The notes under the pieces: generated by a model | Databases searched by the model: none | The model's input: only the letters and a program-made list of their open reading frames with translations | Told to the model about the DNA's origin: nothing | Shown here: in pieces, positions 17,608 to 26,500 of the stretch | Layout: every line of letters begins with the position of its first letter | Position numbering within the stretch: the stretch's first letter is position 1 | Position numbers and translations under genes: made by a program | NCBI RefSeq assembly: GCF_022699665.1 | Contig: NZ_JALDNB010000011.1 | Span: 62,001-126,000, forward strand | Direction of reading: 5' to 3' | DNA length: 64,000 nucleotides | Source: Chryseobacterium aahli | GTDB lineage: Bacteria > Bacteroidota > Bacteroidia > Flavobacteriales > Weeksellaceae

Positions 17608-19053
17608 TTATTTTTTTATCAATTTCATACCCTCTGTTGAATCATTTGTTTTAACAATATAAATACCTGCTGGTAAATCACTAATGTTTATTCTGTTGTC
17701 AGTAACCTTTGAAATAGTTTTTACTACAGCTCCTGTTAGGTTATAAATCTTAACTTCAGAAACCTGTTTTGAAGATTGTAGCATTATAAAATCTTTTGCA
17801 GGGTTAGGGTATAATAAGTTCCCTTTTTTCGCAGAAGAAATATCGTTTACAGATAAACTTGCATCATCAACACATTTAACCTGCGTAGGAACATTGCTGT
17901 TTGTTGCAGTACCATCACCATTACCTAACTGCCAGTAACCATCCCATCCCCAAGACCATAAGCTGGTAGATGTTCTAACTCCCCCAGAAGAGTTTTCACC
18001 AGATCTTACAGGAATTGACAACCAATCATTAGATGTACCTACTTTTGTAGGGATGTTAACATCTGTTGCTGTTCCAATGCCTAATTTTCCGTATTGGTTA
18101 TAGCCCCAAGTCCATAAAGAACCATCAGCTTTAAGAGCAGAAGAAGCTTCATTTGTTGCCCCGATTGAAGACCAAGTGGTACCGGGTATTTGCTGTGGTG
18201 TATATTGAATACCACCCGTGGTACCAAGTCCTAATCTTCCGTTGTTATTATGACCCCAAGACCATAATTCGCCATTAATTTTTAATCCTAATGTATGGTA
18301 GATACCTCCCGCAATTGCTTTCCAGTTTGTGTCTGTACCAACCTGTGTAAAAACATTAGTTTCATTAGATCCTAGAGAAGCAGGTGTTCCTAAACCGGTC
18401 TGCCCTTCAATATTGGTTCCTGCAGACCATAGAGTGCCATTTGTTTTAATTGCAAATGAGTTGTAGTAAGTAGCAGTAACAGATGCCCAGTCTGTTGCTA
18501 GTGTAGATTCTTGCTGGAATGTGTTGTACGAAAATACGCTGGTTCCTACACCAAGACCGCTCCAATCATTATAACCAGCACCCCAAAGAGTCCCATCTGT
18601 TTTAACTATCAGAGTGTGGTAGTACCCTGCAGAAAATGCTTTAACATTTTGCTGGATTAATGTTGGCGTAGAAAGATCTGTATTATTTCCTAGCCCTTGC
18701 TCTCCATAATAATTAGCTCCCCAACCATACAGATCTCCATTGGCTTTTATAGCCAAAGCAAAATTACGCCCTGTTGATATATCTGTCCAGTTGGCATCTG
18801 TACCTATTTGGGTAGGGTGTTTAATTTCTGTGGCTGCTGCGGATCCATTACCAAGTAATCCATAAGTATTTTGTCCCCAAATCCAAATCGTTCCATCTTC
18901 TTTGAGAGCAATATTGTAGTTCTCTCCTTGTGACACTTTTTTCCATCCTGTAGTTGAACATTGTGCGCTCATGTTGGTTTGAAAGACAAGCAGCAAAACC
19001 AATCCTAACCAACCTTTTTTTGTTTTTTTTAACAGTGATAAAAATTGTTCCAT
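17608..19053 (-). CDS. Secreted RCC1-repeat protein with T9SS type A sorting domain
   Basis: 481 residues. A signal peptide (about 1-31, LLLVFQTNMSAQC) leads to about seven RCC1-type repeats (about 35-395). Each has a DGTIWIWGQN or GELWSWGHN strand followed by YGLLGNG or GRLGLGT turns, which predicts a seven-bladed beta-propeller. The last 75 residues are a sorting tail (LLYPNPAKDFIML, VKIYNLTGAVVK, MKLIKK). RCC1 propellers usually bind proteins; here the protein is exported, so a surface-binding role is inferred. It is monocistronic with its own terminator. Confidence 0.85.
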   Translation of the reverse strand: MEQFLSLLKKTKKGWLGLVLLLVFQTNMSAQCSTTGWKKVSQGENYNIALKEDGTIWIWGQNTYGLLGNGSAAATEIKHPTQIGTDANWTDISTGRNFALAIKANGDLYGWGANYYGEQGLGNNTDLSTPTLIQQNVKAFSAGYYHTLIVKTDGTLWGAGYNDWSGLGVGTSVFSYNTFQQESTLATDWASVTATYYNSFAIKTNGTLWSAGTNIEGQTGLGTPASLGSNETNVFTQVGTDTNWKAIAGGIYHTLGLKINGELWSWGHNNNGRLGLGTTGGIQYTPQQIPGTTWSSIGATNEASSALKADGSLWTWGYNQYGKLGIGTATDVNIPTKVGTSNDWLSIPVRSGENSSGGVRTSTSLWSWGWDGYWQLGNGDGTATNSNVPTQVKCVDDASLSVNDISSAKKGNLLYPNPAKDFIMLQSSKQVSEVKIYNLTGAVVKTISKVTDNRINISDLPAGIYIVKTNDSTEGMKLIKK

Positions 19054-19600
19054 AATTGTTTATTTTTAAAATTTTATGGCACAATATTACAAATATCCTC
19101 TATTGTGAAACAATCAATAAGCTGAATGAATTCGGAAATTATTCTCTATTTAATGACATTTAAGGCGCTTTAAATCAAGCGTGTGGAAGTAATTTGCAAT
19201 GATTGGTATATTTGGAAAAGTCACACTATAAATATCTGATAATTGGGATTTATTCTTAGGGTAACTTAAATTTCATATAGTTATTTATTAGTATTTTAAT
19301 TCGTATTCTAAACCAAAGTAGCCCTCTCATTATATTCTCATCTAGTAAGATCACAATGAAATTATTTATTTGATTTTTCAATCAAACGTTTTTGAATTAA
19401 TGATAAAATTTAAATAATAGAAATTGTTTATATTTTATTCAATAGCACTTTAATGTCTTTTCAATTTATTTGCATAGGTTAAACTTCTTTTTTAAACTCT
19501 TAAAATGGCTAATAGTTATATGTGTTCTTTTTGCGTGTAAAAAGAAGCATGATGACAAAAAAGGATATTATATAATTGTTTGATGTAATTTTTATTTGCT
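19054..19600. other. Intergenic region of about 550 bases, no convincing gene
   Basis: Very AT-rich. The right-hand end (19470-19583, plus strand) can be read as a short lipoprotein-like peptide (WLIVICVLFACKKKHDD) but it has only a TTG for a start and just 37 codons, so it is not called as a gene. The left part probably contains the promoter of the RCC1 gene. I see no tRNA or other RNA gene. Confidence 0.5.
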
Positions 19601-20041
19601 TTAATGTGCCTGCCCAATATCTAATCGGTCAAATTTCCCGTCTGCATTCTGATGGAATTTAAAGAATACTCTGAAAGTTCCCCAATTTCCAGCTTTGAAA
19701 TCTCCGTAAATATCTTTTCCATCGTTTTCCACTTTATCGATGCTAAGAAACTTTTCAGTACCCAATGCTTTTGAGAAAAAGTTTTTAAAGTCTATTTTAT
19801 TTCCGTCATCTGTCATCGCAGGGTTTTCTGTGAAAAATGAATACCAGCTTTTGTTCCCATTTTGTAGTGCTTCCATTGCTTGTTTTACGGTTGGGTTTGT
19901 TATTTTTGATAGGTCCATCGTTTGATTGTTTTTAGAATTTTCTTTAATTGTTTTTTTACTTTCTGTTGAAGAATTTTGTTTCTGACCGCAAGCTGTCAAT
20001 GATAAACAGAGCGGAAGCATCAATAATAGAGGCGTTTTCAT
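19601..20041 (-). CDS. Small lipoprotein of unknown function
   Basis: 146 residues. The lipoprotein signal ends at LSLTAC (C18), followed by a Ser/Lys/Asn-rich linker to about residue 45. The rest (about 48-146) is a compact domain with KQAMEALQNGNKSWYSFFTENP and GDFKAGNWGTFRVFFKFHQNADGK, which looks like a cone-shaped NTF2/SnoaL-type fold, although that is only an impression. It starts 3 bases after the stop of the four-helix membrane protein gene, so the two are an operon. Confidence 0.6.
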   Translation of the reverse strand: MKTPLLLMLPLCLSLTACGQKQNSSTESKKTIKENSKNNQTMDLSKITNPTVKQAMEALQNGNKSWYSFFTENPAMTDDGNKIDFKNFFSKALGTEKFLSIDKVENDGKDIYGDFKAGNWGTFRVFFKFHQNADGKFDRLDIGQAH

Positions 20042-20044
20042 GGT

Positions 20045-20392
20045 TTAGCTTTTTAAAGGATGCTGCAAATAAATAATAATAAGATTCAGGACAAGGAAAG
20101 GAAGCTCTATTAAAACCCCTTTAAAGTCTTTATCTAAAAGATGAAAGCAGATGATCAGTAAAATACCTGCAGCCATCAGGAAGTTTCCCCAGACAAATGT
20201 TTTTGGATGCAGAATTAAAAGAGCTGCAATGATTGTAACTGCACCATTAATCATGAGTGCGGTTTTTGAAAAACCCCACTTTCCAAACATTTCCATCATT
20301 TCCGATTTTCCGGAAAACATAGCATAGCCTTGTTTGCATCCCATGTAAAGAGCTACAAGTATTAGCACAGAATTAATAATTTTTACTAGCAT
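20045..20392 (-). CDS. Small integral membrane protein, DoxX-like
   Basis: 115 residues with four predicted membrane helices (about 5-22, 45-62, 67-85, 93-110). GKWGFSKTALMINGAV and the short inter-helix loops resemble DoxX-like proteins, which are poorly understood small inner-membrane proteins. It is co-transcribed with the lipoprotein gene downstream (3-base gap). A terminator separates it from the SDR gene upstream, so its own promoter should lie in 20393-20430. Confidence 0.6.
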   Translation of the reverse strand: MLVKIINSVLILVALYMGCKQGYAMFSGKSEMMEMFGKWGFSKTALMINGAVTIIAALLILHPKTFVWGNFLMAAGILLIICFHLLDKDFKGVLIELPFLVLNLIIIYLQHPLKS

Positions 20393-20420
20393 TTTATTAT
20401 GTTTTAAAAATAATGATCAA

Positions 20421-20461
20421 AAAATATAAATGCTGAATAGCGTAACCCAATCCAGCATTTA
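20421..20461 (-). terminator. Intrinsic terminator of the AraC-SDR operon
   Basis: TAAATGCTG (20427-20435) pairs with CAGCATTTA (20453-20461) over a 17-base loop; on the minus strand the stem is followed by a T-rich stretch (ATATTTTTTG). Confidence 0.7.
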
Positions 20462-20488
20462 TGATAACCAAAAAATTACTTAATCTTA

Positions 20489-21244
20489 CTATCTTGTAGT
20501 ATATCCACCATTTGCAAAAATGGTTTGTCCGGTAATCCACCAGCCGTCTGTTACCAAAAACTCTACTAGCGGAGCAATGTCTTTAATATCTGTTAGCCCG
20601 CCCAAAGCTGCGGCAGATTTGTGATAAGCAACAGCATCATCAGCTTCCTGCCCATAAAAGAATGGGGTGTCCATAGGTCCGGGAGCAACTGCTGTTACAG
20701 AAATTCCTCGTGCACCAAATTCTTTCGATGCCGCTCTGGTAAAATGTTCTACCGGAGCTTTCATACCTGCATAAGTGGAATATAATCCTGTGTAAGCAGC
20801 AAGAAGTGAAGTTACAATAGTACAAATCTTACCTCCATCACTCACTTTTTTACCGGCCTCCTGCAGGAAGAAATAAGCCACTTTAGAATTCACATCAGAC
20901 ATGGTATCATATTCAGCTTCTGTAGTTTCTGTGAATGGCTTTTTTAATACCATACCCACGGTGTTGATTGCAATATCGATAGCTCCAAACTTGGCTTTGG
21001 TTTCATCAAAAAAATGGGTAATGTTTGCAACGTTTGTTAAATCTCCCTGAAACAGGAATGCTTCGGCTCCCAAAGCTTGTACGTCTGCAAGGGTTTTTTC
21101 GCTTTCAGTTCTTGAACTTTCACTGTTGTAGTGAATAGCCAGTTTTGCTCCCTTCGCAGCAAAATCTCTGCTTAATAATCCTCCTAAGTTTTTACCACCT
21201 CCGGCAATTAAAACTACTTTTCCTTTTACATTATGTGTTGACAT
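20489..21244 (-). CDS. Short-chain dehydrogenase/reductase (SDR)
   Basis: 251 residues, the classical SDR length. The nucleotide-binding Rossmann motif is an unusual AGGGKNLGG (about 14-22) where TGxxxGIG is common. NTVGMV takes the NNAG position (about 94-99), and the catalytic residues S146, Y158 and K162 (YAGMK) are intact. The C-terminus has VAPGPMDTPFF and the WITGQTIFANGGYTTR ending seen in 3-ketoacyl reductase-like SDRs. The NAD(P)H-dependent substrate cannot be told. It lies 36 bases downstream of an AraC-type regulator gene, probably its controller. Confidence 0.85.
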   Translation of the reverse strand: MSTHNVKGKVVLIAGGGKNLGGLLSRDFAAKGAKLAIHYNSESSRTESEKTLADVQALGAEAFLFQGDLTNVANITHFFDETKAKFGAIDIAINTVGMVLKKPFTETTEAEYDTMSDVNSKVAYFFLQEAGKKVSDGGKICTIVTSLLAAYTGLYSTYAGMKAPVEHFTRAASKEFGARGISVTAVAPGPMDTPFFYGQEADDAVAYHKSAAALGGLTDIKDIAPLVEFLVTDGWWITGQTIFANGGYTTR

Positions 21245-21280
21245 ATTAATAATTATTTTATGTTGTATTACAAATTTGTG

Positions 21281-21676
21281 CTATTTTTTTAAACTATTTA
21301 TGGTGTTATTCTCTGATTTTTTAAACTGACCTGGTGTTTCCCCTGTCCATCTTTTAAAGAATTTCGAAAAATTAGAAGGGTCGTACATAAGGATTTTGGC
21401 AACTGATGCAGGCTTTAGATGATCTTCTCTTAAGAGCTTTTTTGCTTCCTCCAATATTTTTGTCTCATAGAAATAACAAGGATGTTTCCCTGTATTTTTT
21501 TTTACAGTATCAGTGAGGTGTTGATAAGAGATAGCTAATTCGCTTGAAATTTGCTTGAGTGTAAGGAAATCCTGAACTTTTCCTTCTAGCAATTCTTTTA
21601 GATGTTGATCTAAAAATGTTATATATCTATTGACAATAAGAGTGCCCCTGGATTCGGTGGTTTTGGATGTTCTCAT
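21281..21676 (-). CDS. Short AraC-family transcriptional regulator (HTH domain only)
   Basis: 131 residues. Almost the whole protein is an AraC/XylS DNA-binding domain: first helix-turn-helix at about 43-62 (LTLKQISSELAISYQHLTDT) and second at about 90-112 (ASVAKILMYDPSNFSKFFKRW), then TGETPGQFKK. Typical members are about 280 residues with an N-terminal sensor, which is absent here. Either this is a natural stand-alone domain or the 5' part was lost; I see no sensor remnant in the 160 bases upstream. It probably regulates the SDR gene just downstream. Confidence 0.78.
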   Translation of the reverse strand: MRTSKTTESRGTLIVNRYITFLDQHLKELLEGKVQDFLTLKQISSELAISYQHLTDTVKKNTGKHPCYFYETKILEEAKKLLREDHLKPASVAKILMYDPSNFSKFFKRWTGETPGQFKKSENNTINSLKK

Positions 21677-21835
21677 CGGTTTGTGTTTTTTGATTAATAA
21701 AAAAATAATCTGAAGTTATATTGCTGAAGATGTCAATTCGGGCAGTTTAGATTCAATTTTATAAGAAATAAATGATCGAATAATCTTTTTAAGCAAATCA
21801 ACTCAATGAAGATATTTATATAAAACTGATGAAAA

Positions 21836-22171
21836 TTACGCAGCATCATTCAAATAAATCTTTCTCCATTTTGTCACGGTATTTCTACTGAGATTAAAAT
21901 GATTGGCCAGTTCTAAATTATTAAGCCCTTGTTTCTTTTGATAGCTAAGTATTTTCAAAATAGTGGGTTCATCATAAGACTTATGTTTCTGATTAAAATC
22001 TAATGTTTTTTTATCATTCAGTTTAAATATTTTGGAGTTAAGGGTGATAACATCCATAATTGAAAATTGCTCTTTCTTAAGATAATGTTTGAATTCATCT
22101 TTTCGGTCGGGGCATTTTTTTGTAATGATGTCTTCAAATATTTTTTTATAATTGGGTTTAGTGCTCATCAT
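21836..22171 (-). CDS. Small helix-turn-helix protein, transposase-OrfA-like
   Basis: 111 residues (two adjacent ATGs at the start; either may be used). The N-terminal half is charged and helical (YKKIFEDIITKKCP). The C-terminal 45 residues form a homeodomain-like HTH, EPTILKILSYQKKQGLNNLELANHFNLSRNTVTKWRKIY, like the DNA-binding part of IS3/IS630-type OrfA proteins. No catalytic DDE domain or terminal inverted repeat is nearby. It is the last of three co-oriented small genes (24-base gap from the 69-residue gene). It could be a domesticated transposase HTH acting as a regulator. Confidence 0.62.
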   Translation of the reverse strand: MMSTKPNYKKIFEDIITKKCPDRKDEFKHYLKKEQFSIMDVITLNSKIFKLNDKKTLDFNQKHKSYDEPTILKILSYQKKQGLNNLELANHFNLSRNTVTKWRKIYLNDAA

Positions 22172-22195
22172 ATTTTCGTATTTGTAAATTATTTT

Positions 22196-22405
22196 TTATT
22201 GAGTAAAAACGACATCAGCAACATCATCCTCGTCAAATCCTATAAATATTTTCTTTGTTATAAAAAGGAATGTCTTTCTCGTATAAATTATATTTCCTTC
22301 ACTATCTTCCACATAATCATTACCTAATAATGATATTATTTCTGCTCTTGTTCTTCCTGTCAACCTTGTATTTTTTGATGCGGAAAGTTTATTTTTCTTC
22401 ATCAT
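22196..22405 (-). CDS. Conserved-looking small protein of unknown function (69 residues)
   Basis: 69 residues starting with two methionines; the start overlaps the end of the upstream HTH gene by 17 bases, which supports it being translated and coupled. The LTGRTRAEIISLLGNDYVEDSEGNIIY segment recalls the start of SmpA/OmlA-like folds, where xRxEVxxLLG precedes a two-strand turn, but there is no signal peptide. The end FIGFDEDDVADVVF is acidic. No family can be named with confidence. Confidence 0.55.
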   Translation of the reverse strand: MMKKNKLSASKNTRLTGRTRAEIISLLGNDYVEDSEGNIIYTRKTFLFITKKIFIGFDEDDVADVVFTQ

Positions 22406-22814
22406 ATTTATTTATCCATTTGTATAAGGTAGTTTTGGGTATTCTGTAGTCTTCAATAATCTGTTTTTTTGTTTTTTCACCAGATTTTAGTGCATCTAAA
22501 ATAAAATCTATGATTTCTTTTGTGTAAATATTTTTTCTAAACTGTGGTAGCGATGATTCTTTTTTACTTTCATTGTTTTTGTGATTGGAAGTATAAAGCA
22601 TTATATGTTGAGAATAAATTCTAAAGAAATCATATTTCAATAATTTGCTCCATCTTAAAAGTATATAAGAATCTAAACTTTCAGAGGCATACATCTTTTC
22701 AATATCTTCTTCTGAGCAATTTAAGAAACTAGAAATTCGAAGTAATTCTAATTCAGTGTCTTTTACCTTTTTTTCTATTAGTTTTCCGATGTGTATATTT
22801 TTGAAGTCTGTCAT
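22389..22814 (-). CDS. Two-part helix-turn-helix protein, transposase-OrfA-like C-terminus
   Basis: 141 residues from the ATG at 22814; a GTG two codons earlier (22820) is an alternative start. The N-terminal part (about 5-75, IGKLIEKKVKDTELELLRISSFLNC...YILLRWSKLL) looks like a divergent Xre-type domain. The C-terminal part (about 95-141, YTKEIIDFILDALKSGEKTKKQIIEDYRIPKTTLYKWINKY) is an IS3-OrfA-like HTH. There is no DDE integrase gene nearby. It is the first gene of the three-gene cluster and is preceded by a 19-bp dyad at 22853-22899. Confidence 0.65.
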   Translation of the reverse strand: MTDFKNIHIGKLIEKKVKDTELELLRISSFLNCSEEDIEKMYASESLDSYILLRWSKLLKYDFFRIYSQHIMLYTSNHKNNESKKESSLPQFRKNIYTKEIIDFILDALKSGEKTKKQIIEDYRIPKTTLYKWINKYDEEK

Positions 22815-22852
22815 TGTCACAAATAATCTATCATTTACTTATAATAATTTGC

Positions 22853-22899
22853 TTGTTTTATGGTGTCAAAGTATATTTCAACTTTGACACATAAAACAA
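22853..22899. repeat. Long inverted repeat upstream of the HTH triad
   Basis: GTGTCAAAGT (22863-22872) pairs with ACTTTGACAC (22881-22890). The stem continues outward (TTGTTTTAT with ATAAAACAA) with one bulged G at 22862, for about 19 base pairs and an 8-base loop. The outer 5' arm is T-rich and the 3' arm A-rich on both strands, the reverse of an intrinsic terminator. It is more likely an operator or an mRNA structure between the 179-residue secreted protein gene and the HTH triad. Confidence 0.7.
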
Positions 22900-22913
22900 A
22901 TTTTAGATTAAAA

Positions 22914-23453
22914 TTATGGTTTCCAGAAAGACCATGCAGTCCCATTGTAAACGGCCAATTGCCTTTTGGTGGTATCATACACCATCATTCCCGGTGCGGG
23001 ATTGATAATGCTTAAATGTGGATTTGCAACCTTTGGAAGAATCATTGCTTTATCGGCATCAGTTAAAACCAATACCCCTGGAGTGGTATCTGATGCTGCT
23101 GTAGTCCCAATAGCTGCTTTTGCGGTTGTAGACTCTGTCTTATCTGTCCCCTGTGCAGAAAGATCCGCTGTTCCTATCGTGGCAGCTGTTCCGTCGTCTT
23201 CACTAAGATTAGCCCACACACCGGTGTCTTTCAGGTATTTTACTTTATGATCGGTGACATCATAGATGATTGTTCCGTTTTCGGTAATTCCTGTTTTTGT
23301 TTCTACATAAGGTAGAATAAGGCCTCTGTTTTCTGTATTATCAAATTCAAGAGATACAGAAGTATTGGTTACTGTCTGCTTTCCTATTGCAATTTGTGCA
23401 TGTATAGATATACTTACAAAAACTAATGCAATTGCTGTGATTATATTTTTCAT
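22914..23453 (-). CDS. Small secreted protein sharing the adhesin's C-terminal cap
   Basis: 179 residues. A signal peptide (about 1-19, FVSISIHAQ) precedes an Ala/Thr-rich beta-type region with IENRG-like LEFDNTENRGLILPYV (about 35-52). The end, NPAPGMMVYDTTKRQLAVYNGTAWSFW, matches the pattern GMMVYDTTNKCMKMYTS..AWSC at the end of the 2508-residue adhesin directly upstream. It has no T9SS tail. The gap to the adhesin gene is 121 bases with a hairpin, so it may be an independent unit of the same surface system. Confidence 0.65.
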   Translation of the reverse strand: MKNIITAIALVFVSISIHAQIAIGKQTVTNTSVSLEFDNTENRGLILPYVETKTGITENGTIIYDVTDHKVKYLKDTGVWANLSEDDGTAATIGTADLSAQGTDKTESTTAKAAIGTTAASDTTPGVLVLTDADKAMILPKVANPHLSIINPAPGMMVYDTTKRQLAVYNGTAWSFWKP

Positions 23454-23514
23454 ATCTATTGATTGTTTAAAAATTAATATTTAGGGATGATTATCTTTTC
23501 ATCTCTTTTGATCT

Positions 23515-23561
23515 TTCATTTTTAAAATAGACTGAGCAGTTTGCCAAAAGCTGCTCAGTCT
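23515..23561 (-). terminator. Intrinsic terminator of the giant adhesin gene
   Basis: AGACTGAGCAG (23529-23539) pairs with CTGCTCAGTCT (23551-23561); on the minus strand the stem is followed by ATTTTAAAAATG. The stem is strong; the T-run is short, so some read-through into the 179-residue gene is possible. Confidence 0.75.
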
Positions 23562-23574
23562 GTATTTAAATTGA

Positions 23575-26500
23575 TTAATCAGGGCAGGTTTGTGTAGATA
23601 TACAAGACCATGCATAATTAGTTCCTCCGTCTGTAGAGGTGTACATTTTCATACATTTATTGGTGGTATCGTATACCATCATCCCTTCTACGAAGTTGGC
23701 AGGTGCAATACCTACAGGATTTCCTCCGCTGAATGCTACTCTGTTAGGTACAAAACCTTTGGTTTTAGCTTCTAGTGCTAACCAGCCACCTTTACGGGTC
23801 ATCGGCCAATTATCGGCATTAGTAGATCCAGCTCTGTTAAGTGCGGTGATACCTACTTTGGTATCTAGTGGAGTACCGGCTATTATACCTGGTTTGTAGC
23901 AAACTCCTGCCACTATGGCTCCACATAGATCAAGATCAGATATATAAGTATATTTAAGATTTTGAGTACCAGTAACAGAAGTACCATCGCCTTTAGATCC
24001 GAATGTATTTAGACCTATAAAACCAAATTTGGTAGAGTTTTCTTTAAAATTGATGGCATGCTGGCCTGCATCTTTTAAAGCGATCACCTTATCACTTAGG
24101 CCAAGCTCGTTTGCACCGGTACCATTACCAGGCATAAACGTTGGATCAATACCTGTATTATTAACCACACCTAAATGACCTTGTGAACTGCGTCCCCATC
24201 CCCATTGCTTTCCATCGGTAGTTAATACATTGATAGAGGGAAGATTGTTTACGTTCTCAGCTGGTGAAATCCAGGCGGTGTTACCACCTAAAGTATTACT
24301 ACCTGAGGTAGCAGTTACTTCTGTCCAATTCAATCTTATGGTTGCGTCACCAAGACCTAGCTGCCTTTGTGCATTATACCCCATAGCATAGAGCTTGCCG
24401 TTAGTTGCCAAAAGATAATAAGACCCTTCCCCTTCAGTATTTCCCTCAGTCATCCCTATCATTTTTGGAGTTACTCCTGCGGGAACACTGATTTCTGTTG
24501 CGTAATTAGATGTAGCGGCGGCAGTATTATCATTATGAAATGTATTAAGCCCCCAGGTATAAAGCTTCCCATTAGAAGTTAAAGCAAATTTAGTACTCCT
24601 AATGCCTCGTACCGCAACAACATTGTCCAGCGTTTGGGTAGCAGATGTCATTACACGGTGCCATATTGAATTATTAGCTACATTACCGGTCATACCATCT
24701 CCATAAACAGAGCCCACTGGGCTTTGACTAAGAATCCAGGTTGCACCACTACAAGTTACAATAGACAAAGTCTCTTGATTGCCACTCATCATTTTTACAT
24801 TGCTAGGGCTCACTCCCGGAGGCAGTCCGTCTGCTTTATTATTAACAGTCAGCTTACCAAATTTGTAGCCATTTGGGGTTCTGTAAGTAATAGTGGTGTT
24901 ACCCATGCTACTAAGCGTATACATATTACCATTTCCCCAAACATAAAGCCCATCGGTAGTCAATAAATGCATTACATTAGCTATTGCTGCTTTTAACGGT
25001 GTTCCGGTATAGCTAAACCCAGTTCCTGATGATCCTGCAGCTGGGAGTGTTGTACTCGGATCAATTTTCGTTGGTGCAAGCAGATTTAATACAACGTTAG
25101 CATTTGTAGAAGATACATTTGGTGAGGTGGTTGGTCCCCAGACATAATACGAACCGTCTTTTTGTTTTACTATAGTAGTCGTTTCATCTGCTAAGATGTT
25201 ATCGTATTCTATAGTATTAGGGTCTACTGCATTGAGGTATGTGTTGTCATTACAGCCTGTGGTACAAGCTACTTCGTTCACTGTTGCATAGGTAATATAC
25301 CTGTTTGCGTTTCCAGAATCAAAGTTATAGCTGTGTACCCATTTTCCGGTGGCAACATCATAGGTTCCGTCAACGTACGCTACATTGGTTGTAAATGCTG
25401 CGTCATCTGCAATGATCATTTTTACATGATCTCCGCTTCCAAAACCTCCTCCGTAAGAAGAAAGATCTGCCCCGAAGTACATCGTACCGCTGGTATTGGT
25501 ACGCTGTGCCAGCCATATTCTTGCAATGCGCGACGCCCCTGTATAACCATTTATGGTCATACTGGTAAATGTAGTTGCAGTAATATTGTTATCTCCCAAT
25601 AGGAAATACGTTTTGTCGTTAACAAAGCTGGTTCTGGCTACAGCATTGTTTGGATTAACAAAATCATTCATCGTTGCTACGGTAAGTATAGTACCTGCAT
25701 TTACAGATGTAGAAACTTTCTGCTCAAAAACTTCAATATCATCTCTCGATACTCCGAATATATTATTGTTGAATGTTGTGTTTGAAGCACCATTCCATAC
25801 GATATTTCCGTCAGTATTTAGATAATGCTGCGTATTTACTTGTCCTAAGGTAATTCCGTACTTGATGGCAAGATAAGAATCTACTCTTCTACGTTCTGTA
25901 GCTGTTAGGTTACCGGCACCGTAGATGATAGTTTCTCCTATGTTACCAATAAAACCTCCGTTATCACTACTGTTGCCAGTCCAACGGGTATCACCAAATA
26001 TATGACCTCCTAATGCTAATCCTACAGCAGTATAGTTAGCTGTAGATCCATTAGCAGCCCCATTCAACCCTCTGGCTACTGTGGTATTAGTAAAGGTATT
26101 ATACATGATGCTTGGAATTGCCGTAGAGAAATTAACTGCGGAATTCACGAATTGTGTTCCTCCACCTACAACTCTTCTTTCTATGTTGGTACTGGCAGGA
26201 GTAAAGCCCATGTAATCCCAATTTGAAATGGTGGTGTTTACATTATCCATACCTATACTCAAGAAGTGAGGAGTAGGGCTGCCTGGTGCGGTCATTCCTT
26301 CTTTGGTAACAGTAAAAATATCATTACTGGTATTGGTAACTGTTTGTGTAGTGATATTACCTAATGTCTGATTAATAGCTGTAAAGTTAATTCCCGGGTT
26401 AAAATTGAAGTAACTTGATGTACCTACAGCATACTTAGGAAGCGCATTGGTTACTCTTTGTGCAACTGTAGTTCCGTTCCACATATCCGTCCATCCTGTA

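Noticed and set aside
19470..19583. Short lipoprotein-like frame (WLIVICVLFACKKKHDD) on the plus strand
   Set aside because: It has only a TTG start, 37 codons and no visible ribosome binding site; it may be a gene remnant but cannot be supported as a gene.
21836..22820. Complete IS3-type insertion sequence
   Set aside because: No OrfB/DDE integrase, no terminal inverted repeats and no target duplication were found around the OrfA-like genes.
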